Source: Gallionella sp. UBA6045 (GTDB lineage: Bacteria > Pseudomonadota > Gammaproteobacteria > Burkholderiales > Gallionellaceae). From it: a stretch of DNA of 14,664 bases. Of the stretch, positions 1 through 6,295 are shown in pieces; the first letter of the stretch is position 1, and each line of letters opens with the position of its first letter. The stretch lies in assembly GCA_002429165.1 (NCBI GenBank), contig DIYV01000126.1, positions 463 to 15,126 on the forward strand, written 5' to 3'. The notes below the pieces were generated by a model. It saw only the letters and a list, made by a program, of their open reading frames with translations. It was not told the DNA's origin and did not search any database. The translations under genes and the position numbers were made by a program.

Positions 1-695
1 ACCAGTTCATTCATCGCTTGCGCACGACCTTCCAGCACCGCGTCGGCGATAGCACGAGCATACAGACGAATCGCCTGGGTGGAATCGTCGTTGCCGGGAA
101 TGATGTAATCCACGCCCAGCGGCGAATTGTTGGTATCCACGATGCCGATCACCGGAATACCCAGCTTCCGGGCTTCGACGATGGCGCCCTTCTGGTAACC
201 CACGTCGATCACGAACAGCGCTGCAGGCAGACCTTTCATGTCCTTGATGCCGCCCAGGCTGCGGTCCAGCTTTTCCAATTCGCGCTTCATCATCAGCGCT
301 TCTTTCTTGGAGATTTTTTCATTCCCGCCGTCGGCAGTGATCTGTTCCAGTTCGCGCAGACGCTTGATGGATTCCTGCACGGTCTTGTAGTTGGTCAGCA
401 TGCCGCCCAACCAGCGATGATTCACGAACGGCGAATCCGCGCGCACTGCTTCTTCCTGCAGAATATCGCGAGCCTGACGTTTGGTCGCAACGAACAGGAT
501 GGTGCCCTTCTTCGCGGACAGCTTGCGCACGAAATTCTCCGCCTCGGCGAACATCGTGACGGTCTTTTCCAGATTGATGATGTGAATTTTGTTGCGATGA
601 CCGAAGATGAACGGTGCCATCTTGGGATTCCAAAAACGTGTCTGGTGCCCGAAATGCACACCCGCTTCCAACATTTGACGCATAGTTACAGCCAT
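1..695 (-). CDS. rpsB: 30S ribosomal protein S2 (partial, 3' end outside window)
   Basis: Ribosomal protein S2 is a component of the small ribosomal subunit and is needed for S1 binding and translation initiation. The minus strand reads open from an ATG at 695-693 to the window edge, about 231 codons of a protein usually 240-255 residues long, so only the C-terminal tail is missing. The N-terminus starts [20 protein letters not shown], a hallmark of bacterial S2, followed by the family segments [37 protein letters not shown] and [14 protein letters not shown] ribosome binding site lies just upstream of the ATG. The gene is preceded by a recognisable promoter and a structured leader. In most proteobacteria tsf follows rpsB; here it would lie outside the window. 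Identification is secure. Confidence 0.97.
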   Translation of the reverse strand, partial: MAVTMRQMLEAGVHFGHQTRFWNPKMAPFIFGHRNKIHIINLEKTVTMFAEAENFVRKLSAKKGTILFVATKRQARDILQEEAVRADSPFVNHRWLGGMLTNYKTVQESIKRLRELEQITADGGNEKISKKEALMMKRELEKLDRSLGGIKDMKGLPAALFVIDVGYQKGAIVEARKLGIPVIGIVDTNNSPLGVDYIIPGNDDSTQAIRLYARAIADAVLEGRAQAMNEL

Positions 696-783
696 GATTG
701 CTCCAATCGTAAGGGTTATTGTCTACCGCTCGCTAGCCTGACTCTTTTGAGCACCCCAACTTGTGCGAACGGGAAATTTGCCC

Positions 784-814
784 GGGATGACCCTTAAATA
801 AAGGGGACTATCCC
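784..814 (-). promoter_or_regulatory. Stem-loop in the rpsB leader, candidate S2 regulatory element
   Basis: The predicted rpsB transcript starts near 820. Within a few bases it can fold a two-part hairpin: an outer GGGAT/ATCCC stem and an inner CCCTT/AAGGG stem closing a short A/T-rich loop. The leader to the ATG is about 125 nt, long for a simple ribosomal protein gene. S2 is known to autoregulate rpsB-tsf through the leader in E. coli and other bacteria. I infer that this hairpin could take part in such control. I cannot match it to a named leader family by eye. Confidence 0.45.
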
Positions 815-826
815 GAAGCGGCGCGT

Positions 827-856
827 ATTCTATCACTATTGCGGTATGACACTCAA
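827..856 (-). promoter_or_regulatory. Sigma70-type promoter of rpsB
   Basis: On the minus strand a -35 box TTGAGT (856-851) and a -10 box TAGAAT (832-827) are separated by 18 bases, close to the housekeeping sigma consensus. A GC-rich segment (GCGCCGC) follows at the predicted start near 820, as often seen for stringently controlled ribosomal promoters. The upstream gene is on the same strand, but its stop is more than 100 bases away, so an independent promoter makes sense. Confidence 0.65.
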
Positions 857-974
857 CCTAAATTCCGGTGTGAAATTGACTGTTTACCCGCGAATCGAAT
901 CCGGATGTCCCAAAACGGGCATGCCGGGTGAAACCAATCCTGGGTCCGGTTTAGCGCTGAATCCAAAAGTGCGA
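857..974. other. Non-coding gap between rpsB promoter and lipoprotein gene
   Basis: This stretch holds no convincing reading frame. It contains the GGCATGCC palindrome near 920 and weak inverted segments, but no stem followed by a T-run, so I see no clear intrinsic terminator for the upstream lipoprotein frame. Confidence 0.4.
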
Positions 975-1202
975 TCATTTGGACAGCTCCAATGACTTGC
1001 GCTGGCGTTCATAATCTTCGTAACTGTCCCGCCTCCCGCAGTCCATGGCCGGACTCTTCAGGCATTCCTGCTCCCGGACATTCTGCAGCGTTTCATAGGC
1101 GGTTCGTTTGGCCGTATCGGAACTGCACCCGGCAGTCAGCACAACGATTACCAGACACAGTACGCCTGCAATTCTACCGGCGGATTCAACTCTGAAGTGC
1201 AA
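975..1202 (-). CDS. Small putative lipoprotein, 5' end rebuilt by IS30 insertion
   Basis: The frame encodes 75 residues: a hydrophobic segment (about residues 11-25) ending in a lipobox-like LTAGC with Cys26, then a short polar domain with two further cysteines (QECLKSPAMDC) and a Tyr/Arg-rich tail (SYEDYERQRKSLEL). This fits an exported, lipid-anchored small protein; no function is known to me. The -3 lipobox residue is Thr, which is tolerated but not ideal. The only start is TTG at 1202-1200, and the first seven codons lie in the left inverted repeat of the IS30 element. No Shine-Dalgarno precedes it. Rejoining the sequence across the element with one GC copy removed gives no ATG, GTG or TTG between an in-frame TAA and the lipobox region; an ATG at 2305-2303 is out of frame. 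The native start is therefore lost or damaged, and the gene may be a 5'-truncated pseudogene. Confidence 0.5.
   Translation of the reverse strand: MHFRVESAGRIAGVLCLVIVVLTAGCSSDTAKRTAYETLQNVREQECLKSPAMDCGRRDSYEDYERQRKSLELSK
1180..1181. repeat. Possible left copy of 2-bp target duplication (GC)
   Basis: GC immediately precedes the left inverted repeat and GC at 2278-2279 follows the right one. IS30-family elements usually duplicate 2-3 bp. Because GC is its own reverse complement, it could equally be a 2-bp extension of the inverted repeats. Confidence 0.45.
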
Positions 1203-1203
1203 C
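1182..1203 (+). repeat. IS30 left terminal inverted repeat
   Basis: This 22-bp sequence matches the reverse complement of 2256-2277 at 19 of 22 positions. The mismatches cluster in the middle, and the outer 8 and inner 9 bases are identical. It also encodes the N-terminus of the minus-strand lipoprotein frame. Confidence 0.85.
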
Positions 1204-1277
1204 TTTTGTAAGCGAATTTAGGTGGCGGGCTGCGTTAACATCGGAGCCACTTAAACGACCAAGTAAAAGGAACACAG

Positions 1278-2273
1278 ATGAAGCACTACACGCAGCTCGA
1301 CCACGAGCAACGATACCAGATTTCCGGGTTACATAAAGCGGGTTGGAACCAAACACAAATCGCAGACGAGATTGGCGTGCACAAATCCACGATTTCACGA
1401 GAGTTCAGGCGAAACAAAGGACAGCGCGGCAGGCGGCCGAAGCAGGCGCAATCGATGCGTGATGAGCGCAAGCAAGCCTGCATTAACGGCAAACAATTCT
1501 CATCGAATGAATGGGCCGAAGTTGAGAGGCTGACCCGCGAAGACCTCAGTCCGGAACAGGTCGCCAATCGACTTGATCTTGAAGGATGCCTGCAGATCAG
1601 CTCCGAAATCATTTACCTTCACATCTATGCGGATAAACGGAATGGCGGTGATCTGCACCAACATCTACGGAACCAGAAGCCGCGTCGCAAGCGTTATGCC
1701 AGCGGACAAGAACGGCGCGGCACCATTCGCAACCGTGTCAGCATTGATGATCGTCCGGACATCGTTGCTCAAAAGATACGTATGGGTGACTGGGAAGGAG
1801 ATACTGTCATCGGCAAGAACCACAAAGGCGGGTTGGTCACGCTGGCGGAACGGGTGTCTCGCTATGTATTGGCAGGGCATATACGCAGCAAGCATGCCGC
1901 TGGCGTCACGGCGGTGACAACGCGCTTGTTGAGTCCCCACAAGGACAACTGTCACACCATCACATTCGACAACGGCAAAGAATTTGCGGAACATGAACTC
2001 ATGGCGGCGACACTGAATGCAGACATCTACTTCGCCCATCCCTACCGTTCCTGGGAGCGGGGGCTGAATGAGAACAGCAATGGTCTATTGCGGCAGTATT
2101 TCCCAAAGGGCATGGAATTGACTGACATCACCGAAGAGCAAGTACAACTGGCGGTAGAACGACTCAACCACCGGCCACGGAAAGTGCTTGGATTTAAAAC
2201 ACCTCACGAGGTATTCTTCGGGGTGGCAGTTCTCTACACCAAGCAACCACTAGCGGTTGCACTTCGAACTTGA
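1278..2273 (+). CDS. IS30-family transposase
   Basis: This 331-residue protein catalyses cut-and-paste or circle-type transposition of the surrounding element. The N-terminus (about residues 4-46) is a helix-turn-helix of the HTH_38 kind: LDHEQRYQI, then WNQTQIADEIGVHKSTISRE. The catalytic core has the IS30 DDE signature: Asp175 in WEGDTVIG, Asp231 in FDNGKEF and Glu265 in RGLNENSNG, with 33 residues between the second Asp and the Glu, as expected for the family. The start ATG has an AAGGAA ribosome binding site 7 bases upstream. The stop codon lies inside the right inverted repeat, so coding sequence runs to the element's end. There is no frameshift or missing catalytic residue, so the enzyme looks functional. 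Confidence 0.95.
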   Translation: MKHYTQLDHEQRYQISGLHKAGWNQTQIADEIGVHKSTISREFRRNKGQRGRRPKQAQSMRDERKQACINGKQFSSNEWAEVERLTREDLSPEQVANRLDLEGCLQISSEIIYLHIYADKRNGGDLHQHLRNQKPRRKRYASGQERRGTIRNRVSIDDRPDIVAQKIRMGDWEGDTVIGKNHKGGLVTLAERVSRYVLAGHIRSKHAAGVTAVTTRLLSPHKDNCHTITFDNGKEFAEHELMAATLNADIYFAHPYRSWERGLNENSNGLLRQYFPKGMELTDITEEQVQLAVERLNHRPRKVLGFKTPHEVFFGVAVLYTKQPLAVALRT

Positions 2274-2277
2274 ATCC
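2256..2277 (-). repeat. IS30 right terminal inverted repeat
   Basis: This is the partner of 1182-1203 in inverted orientation. It contains the last codons and the TGA of the transposase. GC follows at 2278-2279. Confidence 0.85.
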
Positions 2278-2337
2278 GCGACCCATAAAGATATCCCTTC
2301 TTCATTTTACGAACGGTACCTAAAAATTCAGAGTTCG

Positions 2338-2459
2338 CCCAAATGCAAGGCGCGTAAAAAATTTGCGAGCATCCGCTACGCGGATTGCCTGCTTAGCCCA
2401 ATTCACAGCGCCGCATATGGGATGATATGTAAGCAAGAAATTTTTTGAGCAACACTGCA
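2338..2459. repeat. Mosaic imperfect palindromic repeat in intergenic DNA
   Basis: The left arm at 2338-2353 (CCCAAATGCAAGGCGC) matches, in reverse complement, 2408-2421 (GCGCCGCATATGGG). A second candidate right arm lies at about 2432-2459: GCAAGAAATTTTTTGAGC and TGCAT mirror AAAAAATTTGCGAGC and ATGCA of the left side. Between them 2371-2385 forms a perfect 6-bp hairpin, ATCCGC-TAC-GCGGAT. The layout suggests a dispersed non-coding repeat with one left end and two alternative right ends. I recall similar AAATGCAAGGCGC-type palindromes in betaproteobacterial intergenic DNA, but this is recollection, not a search result. No credible gene is seen across 2278-2545. Confidence 0.5.
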
Positions 2460-2466
2460 TAACCAG

Positions 2467-2499
2467 CCACTTGGTTGCCGTTGTTTGGCAACTTAGTGG
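2467..2499. repeat. Stem-loop downstream of ybbP
   Basis: CCACTTGGTTGCC (2467-2479) pairs with GGCAACTTAGTGG (2487-2499): 13 positions with a 2-base mismatch and a 7-base loop. It lies about 47 bases past the ybbP stop. No T-run follows on either strand, so it is not a classical intrinsic terminator. It may protect the 3' end of the ybbAP transcript or be part of the adjacent repeat. Confidence 0.4.
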
Positions 2500-2545
2500 A
2501 ATGGCTAGTAGTTTTATCAGTTGGGATGAAATCTGGATTTTTGAA

Positions 2546-5017
2546 CTATTCGCGCAAAATCACCAGTGGCGGCAACATAGTCAACCGCCGCGTCCCCAGC
2601 CACCCTGCCAGCATCACCACGCTCATTCCGCCCAGTCCGCCGGTCAGCCAGATGGCGATGCCGGTCTGATATGGAATATCCAGAACGAAACGCGCCAGCA
2701 CCCAACCCAGCAACATCGCGCCGAACGCCGCGAACAGGCCGCTCAACAATCCCAGCACGGCAAACTCGCTCAGGTGCAAGCGCCGCAGATAGCGACTGTC
2801 CGCACCCAGCGTGCGCAGGATCGCGGCTTCATGAATGCGCTCATCCTGCGTCGCGAGCAAAGCCGCATACAGCACCGCCACCCCGCTCAGCAGCGTGAAC
2901 AGGAACACCGCACTCATGGTTTGCGAGATCTGGTCCATGATGTGGCGCACCTGCTCTATCATTGCCTCGACATCGATCAGCAGCAGATTGGGGAAGGTTT
3001 TGATCAGCGCATTCATGGCCTGCGCCCTGTCCGCCGGCAGAAAAAAACTGGTGATATAGCTGGCCGGAAAATCATCCAGCATGCCGGGCGCGGCGACCAC
3101 GAAAAAATTGACCTGCATCGAATCCCATTCCACCTTGCGCAGGTTCACCACTTTGGCGCTGAATTTATTCCCCGCCACGTCGTAGGTCAGCGTGTCACCC
3201 GTGTGTATACCCAGCGTCTTGGCGATGCCCTCCTCTACCGACAACACGGATGTTTCGCCATGTTGGAACCAATTCCCCTCAACCAGTTCATTACCTTCAG
3301 GCACATGATCCAGCCAGGACAGGTTGGTCTCGCGCTCCGCTAGCCCGCGTGCGCGAGGATCGGGGTAATCATCACCGCTGACCGGGCGCTGGTTGATCGC
3401 GACCAGCCGTCCGCGCACCATCGGGAATAATTCCGGCGGCGGCAATTTCTGCCGCGCGAAAAAATCCAGCACCGCCGGGCGTTGGTCGGGCTGGATGTTG
3501 ACGATAAATCGGTTGGGCGCATCCGGCGGCAAACGCGAGCGCCAGCTGTCCATCAGCTCGGCGCGCACGAAGGTCAGCAGGAGCAAGGCCATCCCGCCCA
3601 GGCTGAGCGCGACGATCTGTACCGCGTTGCTGCGTCCGTGCCGCGCCAGATTCGCAAACGCATGGCGCGCACCCATCGGCAGGGAAGGCAGGGCGCGCAC
3701 GATCAGCCAAGCCAGCAAACCGAACAACAACAAACCCGCCGCCAATCCTCCCAGCACCGTCAGGCCCAGCTTGAGCGAACCGGCCTGCCACAGAAACAGG
3801 ATACACAGCACTGCGCCGCCGGAGGCGTACAACAAACCGGTGCCCGCTTCCGGTGCGCCGAGTTCGCGGCGGATCACCCGCAACGGCGGCACGCTTTTCA
3901 ATTGCCACAGCGGCAGGAAAGCGAAGCCCAGCAACAATGCCATACCGCTCGCGGCAGCTTGCCACACCGGCGTCCAGCCGGGATGCGGCAATGCGGCATC
4001 GCGCATCGAAGCGATGGATTCCACCAGTGCGGCCTGCGACAGATAACCGAGCAGCTCGCCCAGCAGTACCGCACATACGCCGAGCAGCAGGAACTGGTAC
4101 AGAAAGATGCGCAGCACCTGCGCCTGGTCCGCGCCGAGACAGCGCATCATCGCGCAGGCATCCAGGTGGCGCGAGATGAAATGCCGCGATGCCAGCGCCA
4201 GCGCGACGCCCGCCAGCATCACGGCGGTGAGCGAAGCCAGACCGAGAAAATGTTCGGCGCGGTCCAGCGCGCTGCGAATCTCCGGGCGCGCATCGCGCAC
4301 GTCCTCCATCTTTTCTCCCAGCGTCAACCGGCTTTGCAGCCATGTGCGAAGATTAGCGACCTGCTTCGCATCGCCTGCCACCATCAAACGGTAACCGATA
4401 CGACTGCCTTCCTGCACCAGCCCGCTGGCGGGCAAATCTTCCGAATTCAGAATCACGCGCGGCGCAAAGCTGGCAAACCCGACCGACTGGTCCACAAAAC
4501 GCACCACCCGCGCCGCCACCTTCAAATGCAGCGCACCGATGCCCACCTCGTCGCCCAGTTGCAACCCCAGCCGCTGCATCAGGCGCTCATCCGCCCACAA
4601 CGTGCCGCGCGCGGGAATGGAGCTGTTTTCGTTCCGGATCACATGCTGCGTGCCATCATCGATGATGATCTTCCCGCGCAAGGGATATCCCTGCTCCACC
4701 GACATGATGTCTGCCAACAGGTTCTCATTCTTGCCCGATACCATGCTGGGAAAAGCATCCGACTCCAACACGCGCAGCCCGCGCTGCAACGCAGCATCGC
4801 GATACTCTTTCGGCAATGGCCGCGTCGAGGAAATGCGCAAGTCCGCGCCAATCAGACTGGTCGCCTCCTGTTGCAGCGCCAGCCGTACCCGGTCGGCGAA
4901 CAGCCCGACCGTGGCGATACTGGCCACGGCCAACACCAGCGCGATCAGCAGCACGCGCCATTCCCCGGCGCGCCAGTCGCGGCGGAGTAAGTTGAGGGAG
5001 AGTCGGAATAAATTCAT
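2546..5017 (-). CDS. ybbP: ABC transporter permease, YbbP type (FtsX/MacB-like)
   Basis: This 823-residue inner-membrane protein is the permease partner of YbbA. The family uses ATP hydrolysis in the cytoplasm to drive conformational change in periplasmic domains (type VII, MacB-like) rather than simple transport through a pore. One membrane segment lies near residues 20-41 (VLLIALVLAVASIATVGLFA), followed by a large periplasmic domain to about 255. A run of about six hydrophobic segments follows (for example LASLTAVMLAGVALALASR and ILRIFLYQFLLLGVCAVLLG), then a second periplasmic region. Three final helices include the FtsX-like core (SAVFLFTLLSGVAVLYAALL and EFAVLGLLSGLFAAFGAMLL). About ten helices and the length match E. 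coli YbbP (about 804 residues). The ATG overlaps the ybbA stop by one base (TAATG), implying translational coupling. The order tesA/ybbA/ybbP supports the assignment. Confidence 0.92.
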   Translation of the reverse strand: MNLFRLSLNLLRRDWRAGEWRVLLIALVLAVASIATVGLFADRVRLALQQEATSLIGADLRISSTRPLPKEYRDAALQRGLRVLESDAFPSMVSGKNENLLADIMSVEQGYPLRGKIIIDDGTQHVIRNENSSIPARGTLWADERLMQRLGLQLGDEVGIGALHLKVAARVVRFVDQSVGFASFAPRVILNSEDLPASGLVQEGSRIGYRLMVAGDAKQVANLRTWLQSRLTLGEKMEDVRDARPEIRSALDRAEHFLGLASLTAVMLAGVALALASRHFISRHLDACAMMRCLGADQAQVLRIFLYQFLLLGVCAVLLGELLGYLSQAALVESIASMRDAALPHPGWTPVWQAAASGMALLLGFAFLPLWQLKSVPPLRVIRRELGAPEAGTGLLYASGGAVLCILFLWQAGSLKLGLTVLGGLAAGLLLFGLLAWLIVRALPSLPMGARHAFANLARHGRSNAVQIVALSLGGMALLLLTFVRAELMDSWRSRLPPDAPNRFIVNIQPDQRPAVLDFFARQKLPPPELFPMVRGRLVAINQRPVSGDDYPDPRARGLAERETNLSWLDHVPEGNELVEGNWFQHGETSVLSVEEGIAKTLGIHTGDTLTYDVAGNKFSAKVVNLRKVEWDSMQVNFFVVAAPGMLDDFPASYITSFFLPADRAQAMNALIKTFPNLLLIDVEAMIEQVRHIMDQISQTMSAVFLFTLLSGVAVLYAALLATQDERIHEAAILRTLGADSRYLRRLHLSEFAVLGLLSGLFAAFGAMLLGWVLARFVLDIPYQTGIAIWLTGGLGGMSVVMLAGWLGTRRLTMLPPLVILRE

Positions 5018-5682
5018 TACATCACCCGCCCATCCGCCAGATGCAACTGCCTGTTGCAGCGCCGCGCCAGCGCTTCGTCGTGGGTGACGAGTATCAGCGT
5101 GGTGCCCTGCGCGCGGTTCAGTTCCAGCATCAGTTCGATGATCTGGCTGCCGGTGGCGGCGTCGAGGTTGCCGGTGGGTTCGTCGGCGAACAATATCTTC
5201 GGCCGGACGACGAAGGCGCGCGCGATCGCGACGCGTTGCTGCTCGCCGCCTGAGAGGTGTTTGGGAAGATGATGCGCGCGCTGCGACAGTCCGACGCGAT
5301 TCAGCGCTTCAGAGGCGCGCTCGCGCGCATCGGCAGCGCCGTGCAGTTCCAGCGGAAGCATCACGTTTTCCAGCGCGGTCAGCGCCGGCAGCAACTGGAA
5401 CGACTGGAACACGAAACCCGCAAGTTTTCCGCGCAGCCGCGCGCGGCCGTCTTCGTCGAAAGCAAAGATATCCGTGCCGTCGAGATACACCGTGCCGCTG
5501 CTGGGCGCATCCAGCCCGGCCAGCAGGCCGAGCAGTGTGGATTTGCCCGATCCGGACGCACCGAGAATTGCCAGGCTGTCGCCCGCTTCGACCGTGAAAC
5601 TTGCTTCGTGCAAAATGGTCAACGGTTGATCGCCGCTTTGCACTTGCTTGGTGAGCCCTTCTGCCTGCACAATCGCCGCCAT
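5017..5682 (-). CDS. ybbA: ABC transporter ATP-binding protein, YbbA type
   Basis: This is the cytoplasmic ATPase of the YbbAP complex, 221 residues from the chosen start. All motifs are present: Walker A GASGSGKST (residues 41-49), Q-loop FVFQSFQLLP, signature LSGGEQQRVAIARA, Walker B ILFADEPTGNLD and H-loop LVTHDE. The sequence is of the LolD/MacB subclass, which pairs with FtsX-like permeases. I chose ATG 5682-5680 (MAAIVQAEGLTK) because it fits the usual N-terminus and length. The frame stays open upstream to an ATG at 5760, which would add 26 unusual residues and overlap tesA by about 80 bases. A GAGG lies about 11 bases upstream of the chosen ATG. That ATG shares bases 5681-5682 with the divergent tesA ATG, so its control sequences must lie inside tesA. 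Confidence 0.93.
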   Translation of the reverse strand: MAAIVQAEGLTKQVQSGDQPLTILHEASFTVEAGDSLAILGASGSGKSTLLGLLAGLDAPSSGTVYLDGTDIFAFDEDGRARLRGKLAGFVFQSFQLLPALTALENVMLPLELHGAADARERASEALNRVGLSQRAHHLPKHLSGGEQQRVAIARAFVVRPKILFADEPTGNLDAATGSQIIELMLELNRAQGTTLILVTHDEALARRCNRQLHLADGRVM

Positions 5683-6292
5683 GAAAACTTTGCCCTCAAA
5701 AATTTTATTATTGGTCTTTGCATTGTGGCTGCCATTCAGCGCGCATGCCGCGAAAAACATACTGGTGTTCGGCGACAGTCTATCAGCGGGCTATGGCCTC
5801 GCGATAGACAAAAGTTGGGTCTATTTGTTGCAGCAGGAATTGCAGCGCACCCAGTCCGGCTTCAGCGTCGTGAACGCCAGCATCAGCGGCGAGACCACCA
5901 CCGGCGGGCGTGAACGCATCGCCGGGGCATTGAAGCAGTTTCGCCCGGCTGTTGTAGTCGTGGAGTTCGGCGCAAACGACGGATTGCGCGGCGCGCCAAT
6001 CAGGAGTATCGAAGCCAACTTGAGCGACATCATCGAAAAGTCGCGAAAGACAGGGGCCGGGGTGCTGCTGGTGGGCATGAAGCTGCCGCCGAATTACGGC
6101 GAATCCTATATCACACAATTTGCAAACGTATATCCGCGCCTCGCGGAAAAACATCGCGTCAGGCTGCTGCCATTCCTGCTGGAAGGCGTCCCACCGGAAC
6201 AATTCCAGGCCGATAATTTACACCCCACCGCAGCCGCACAAGCGCAGATCATGCATCGTGTACTGCACTCACTCAAGCCACTTTTGAATTAA
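5681..6292 (+). CDS. tesA: Periplasmic GDSL esterase TesA (thioesterase I / lysophospholipase L1)
   Basis: TesA hydrolyses acyl-thioesters, lysophospholipids and other esters in the periplasm. From ATG 5681 the protein has 203 residues. A Sec signal peptide (residues 1-23: Lys-containing start, hydrophobic core LLLVFALWL, cleavage at AHA-A) precedes the SGNH hydrolase domain. Block I is FGDSLSAGYG with nucleophile Ser33; Gly70 (SISGETTTGG) and Asn99 (FGANDG) form the oxyanion hole; DNLHP gives Asp178 and His181. An in-frame TTG at 5648 could extend the protein but would put 11 extra residues before the signal peptide. No strong Shine-Dalgarno is seen at either start. Divergence from ybbA matches E. 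coli, where TesA is reported to work with YbbAP. The downstream gene begins 3 bases after the stop. Confidence 0.94.
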   Translation: MKTLPSKILLLVFALWLPFSAHAAKNILVFGDSLSAGYGLAIDKSWVYLLQQELQRTQSGFSVVNASISGETTTGGRERIAGALKQFRPAVVVVEFGANDGLRGAPIRSIEANLSDIIEKSRKTGAGVLLVGMKLPPNYGESYITQFANVYPRLAEKHRVRLLPFLLEGVPPEQFQADNLHPTAAAQAQIMHRVLHSLKPLLN

Positions 6293-6295
6293 CTC

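Larger units (their letters stand above)
1182..2277 (+). mobile_element. Complete IS30-family insertion sequence (about 1096 bp)
   Basis: The element has one transposase gene and terminal inverted repeats. The left repeat (1182-1203) starts GGATTCAA and ends AAGTGCAAC. The right repeat (2256-2277), read in reverse, starts and ends with the same 8 and 9 bases; there are 3 mismatches over 22 positions. The length is typical of IS30 (about 1.0-1.25 kb). GC flanks both ends, consistent with a 2-bp target duplication. The transposase frame is intact with all catalytic residues, so the copy may be active. It sits between the small lipoprotein frame and the region downstream of ybbP, and its left repeat supplies that frame's present first codons. 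I cannot assign an IS name by eye. Confidence 0.88.

Noticed and set aside
18..797. Plus-strand open frame of 259 codons across the rpsB region
   Set aside because: It lies antisense to the unmistakable S2 coding sequence, runs through its promoter side, and its His/Gln-rich product resembles no family.
900..935. Possible terminator downstream of the lipoprotein frame
   Set aside because: The pairing around GGCATGCC needs bulges and no T-run follows.
1171..1202. Outward promoter from the IS30 left end (TTGCAC and TAGAAT on the minus strand)
   Set aside because: The two boxes are 20 bases apart, too far for a normal promoter, and the -10 would lie inside the lipoprotein signal-peptide codons. 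It could still act when joined to another sequence, but there is no support here.
2257..2448. Plus-strand open frame of 63 codons past the IS30 end
   Set aside because: It starts inside the IS inverted repeat, lacks a ribosome binding site, and runs through palindromic repeat DNA; the product is not protein-like.
2471..4990. Long plus-strand frames (2471-3343 and 3482-4990) opposite ybbP
   Set aside because: They are antisense to a complete FtsX-family permease; their Gln/His/Arg-rich products are typical of shadow frames in GC-rich DNA.
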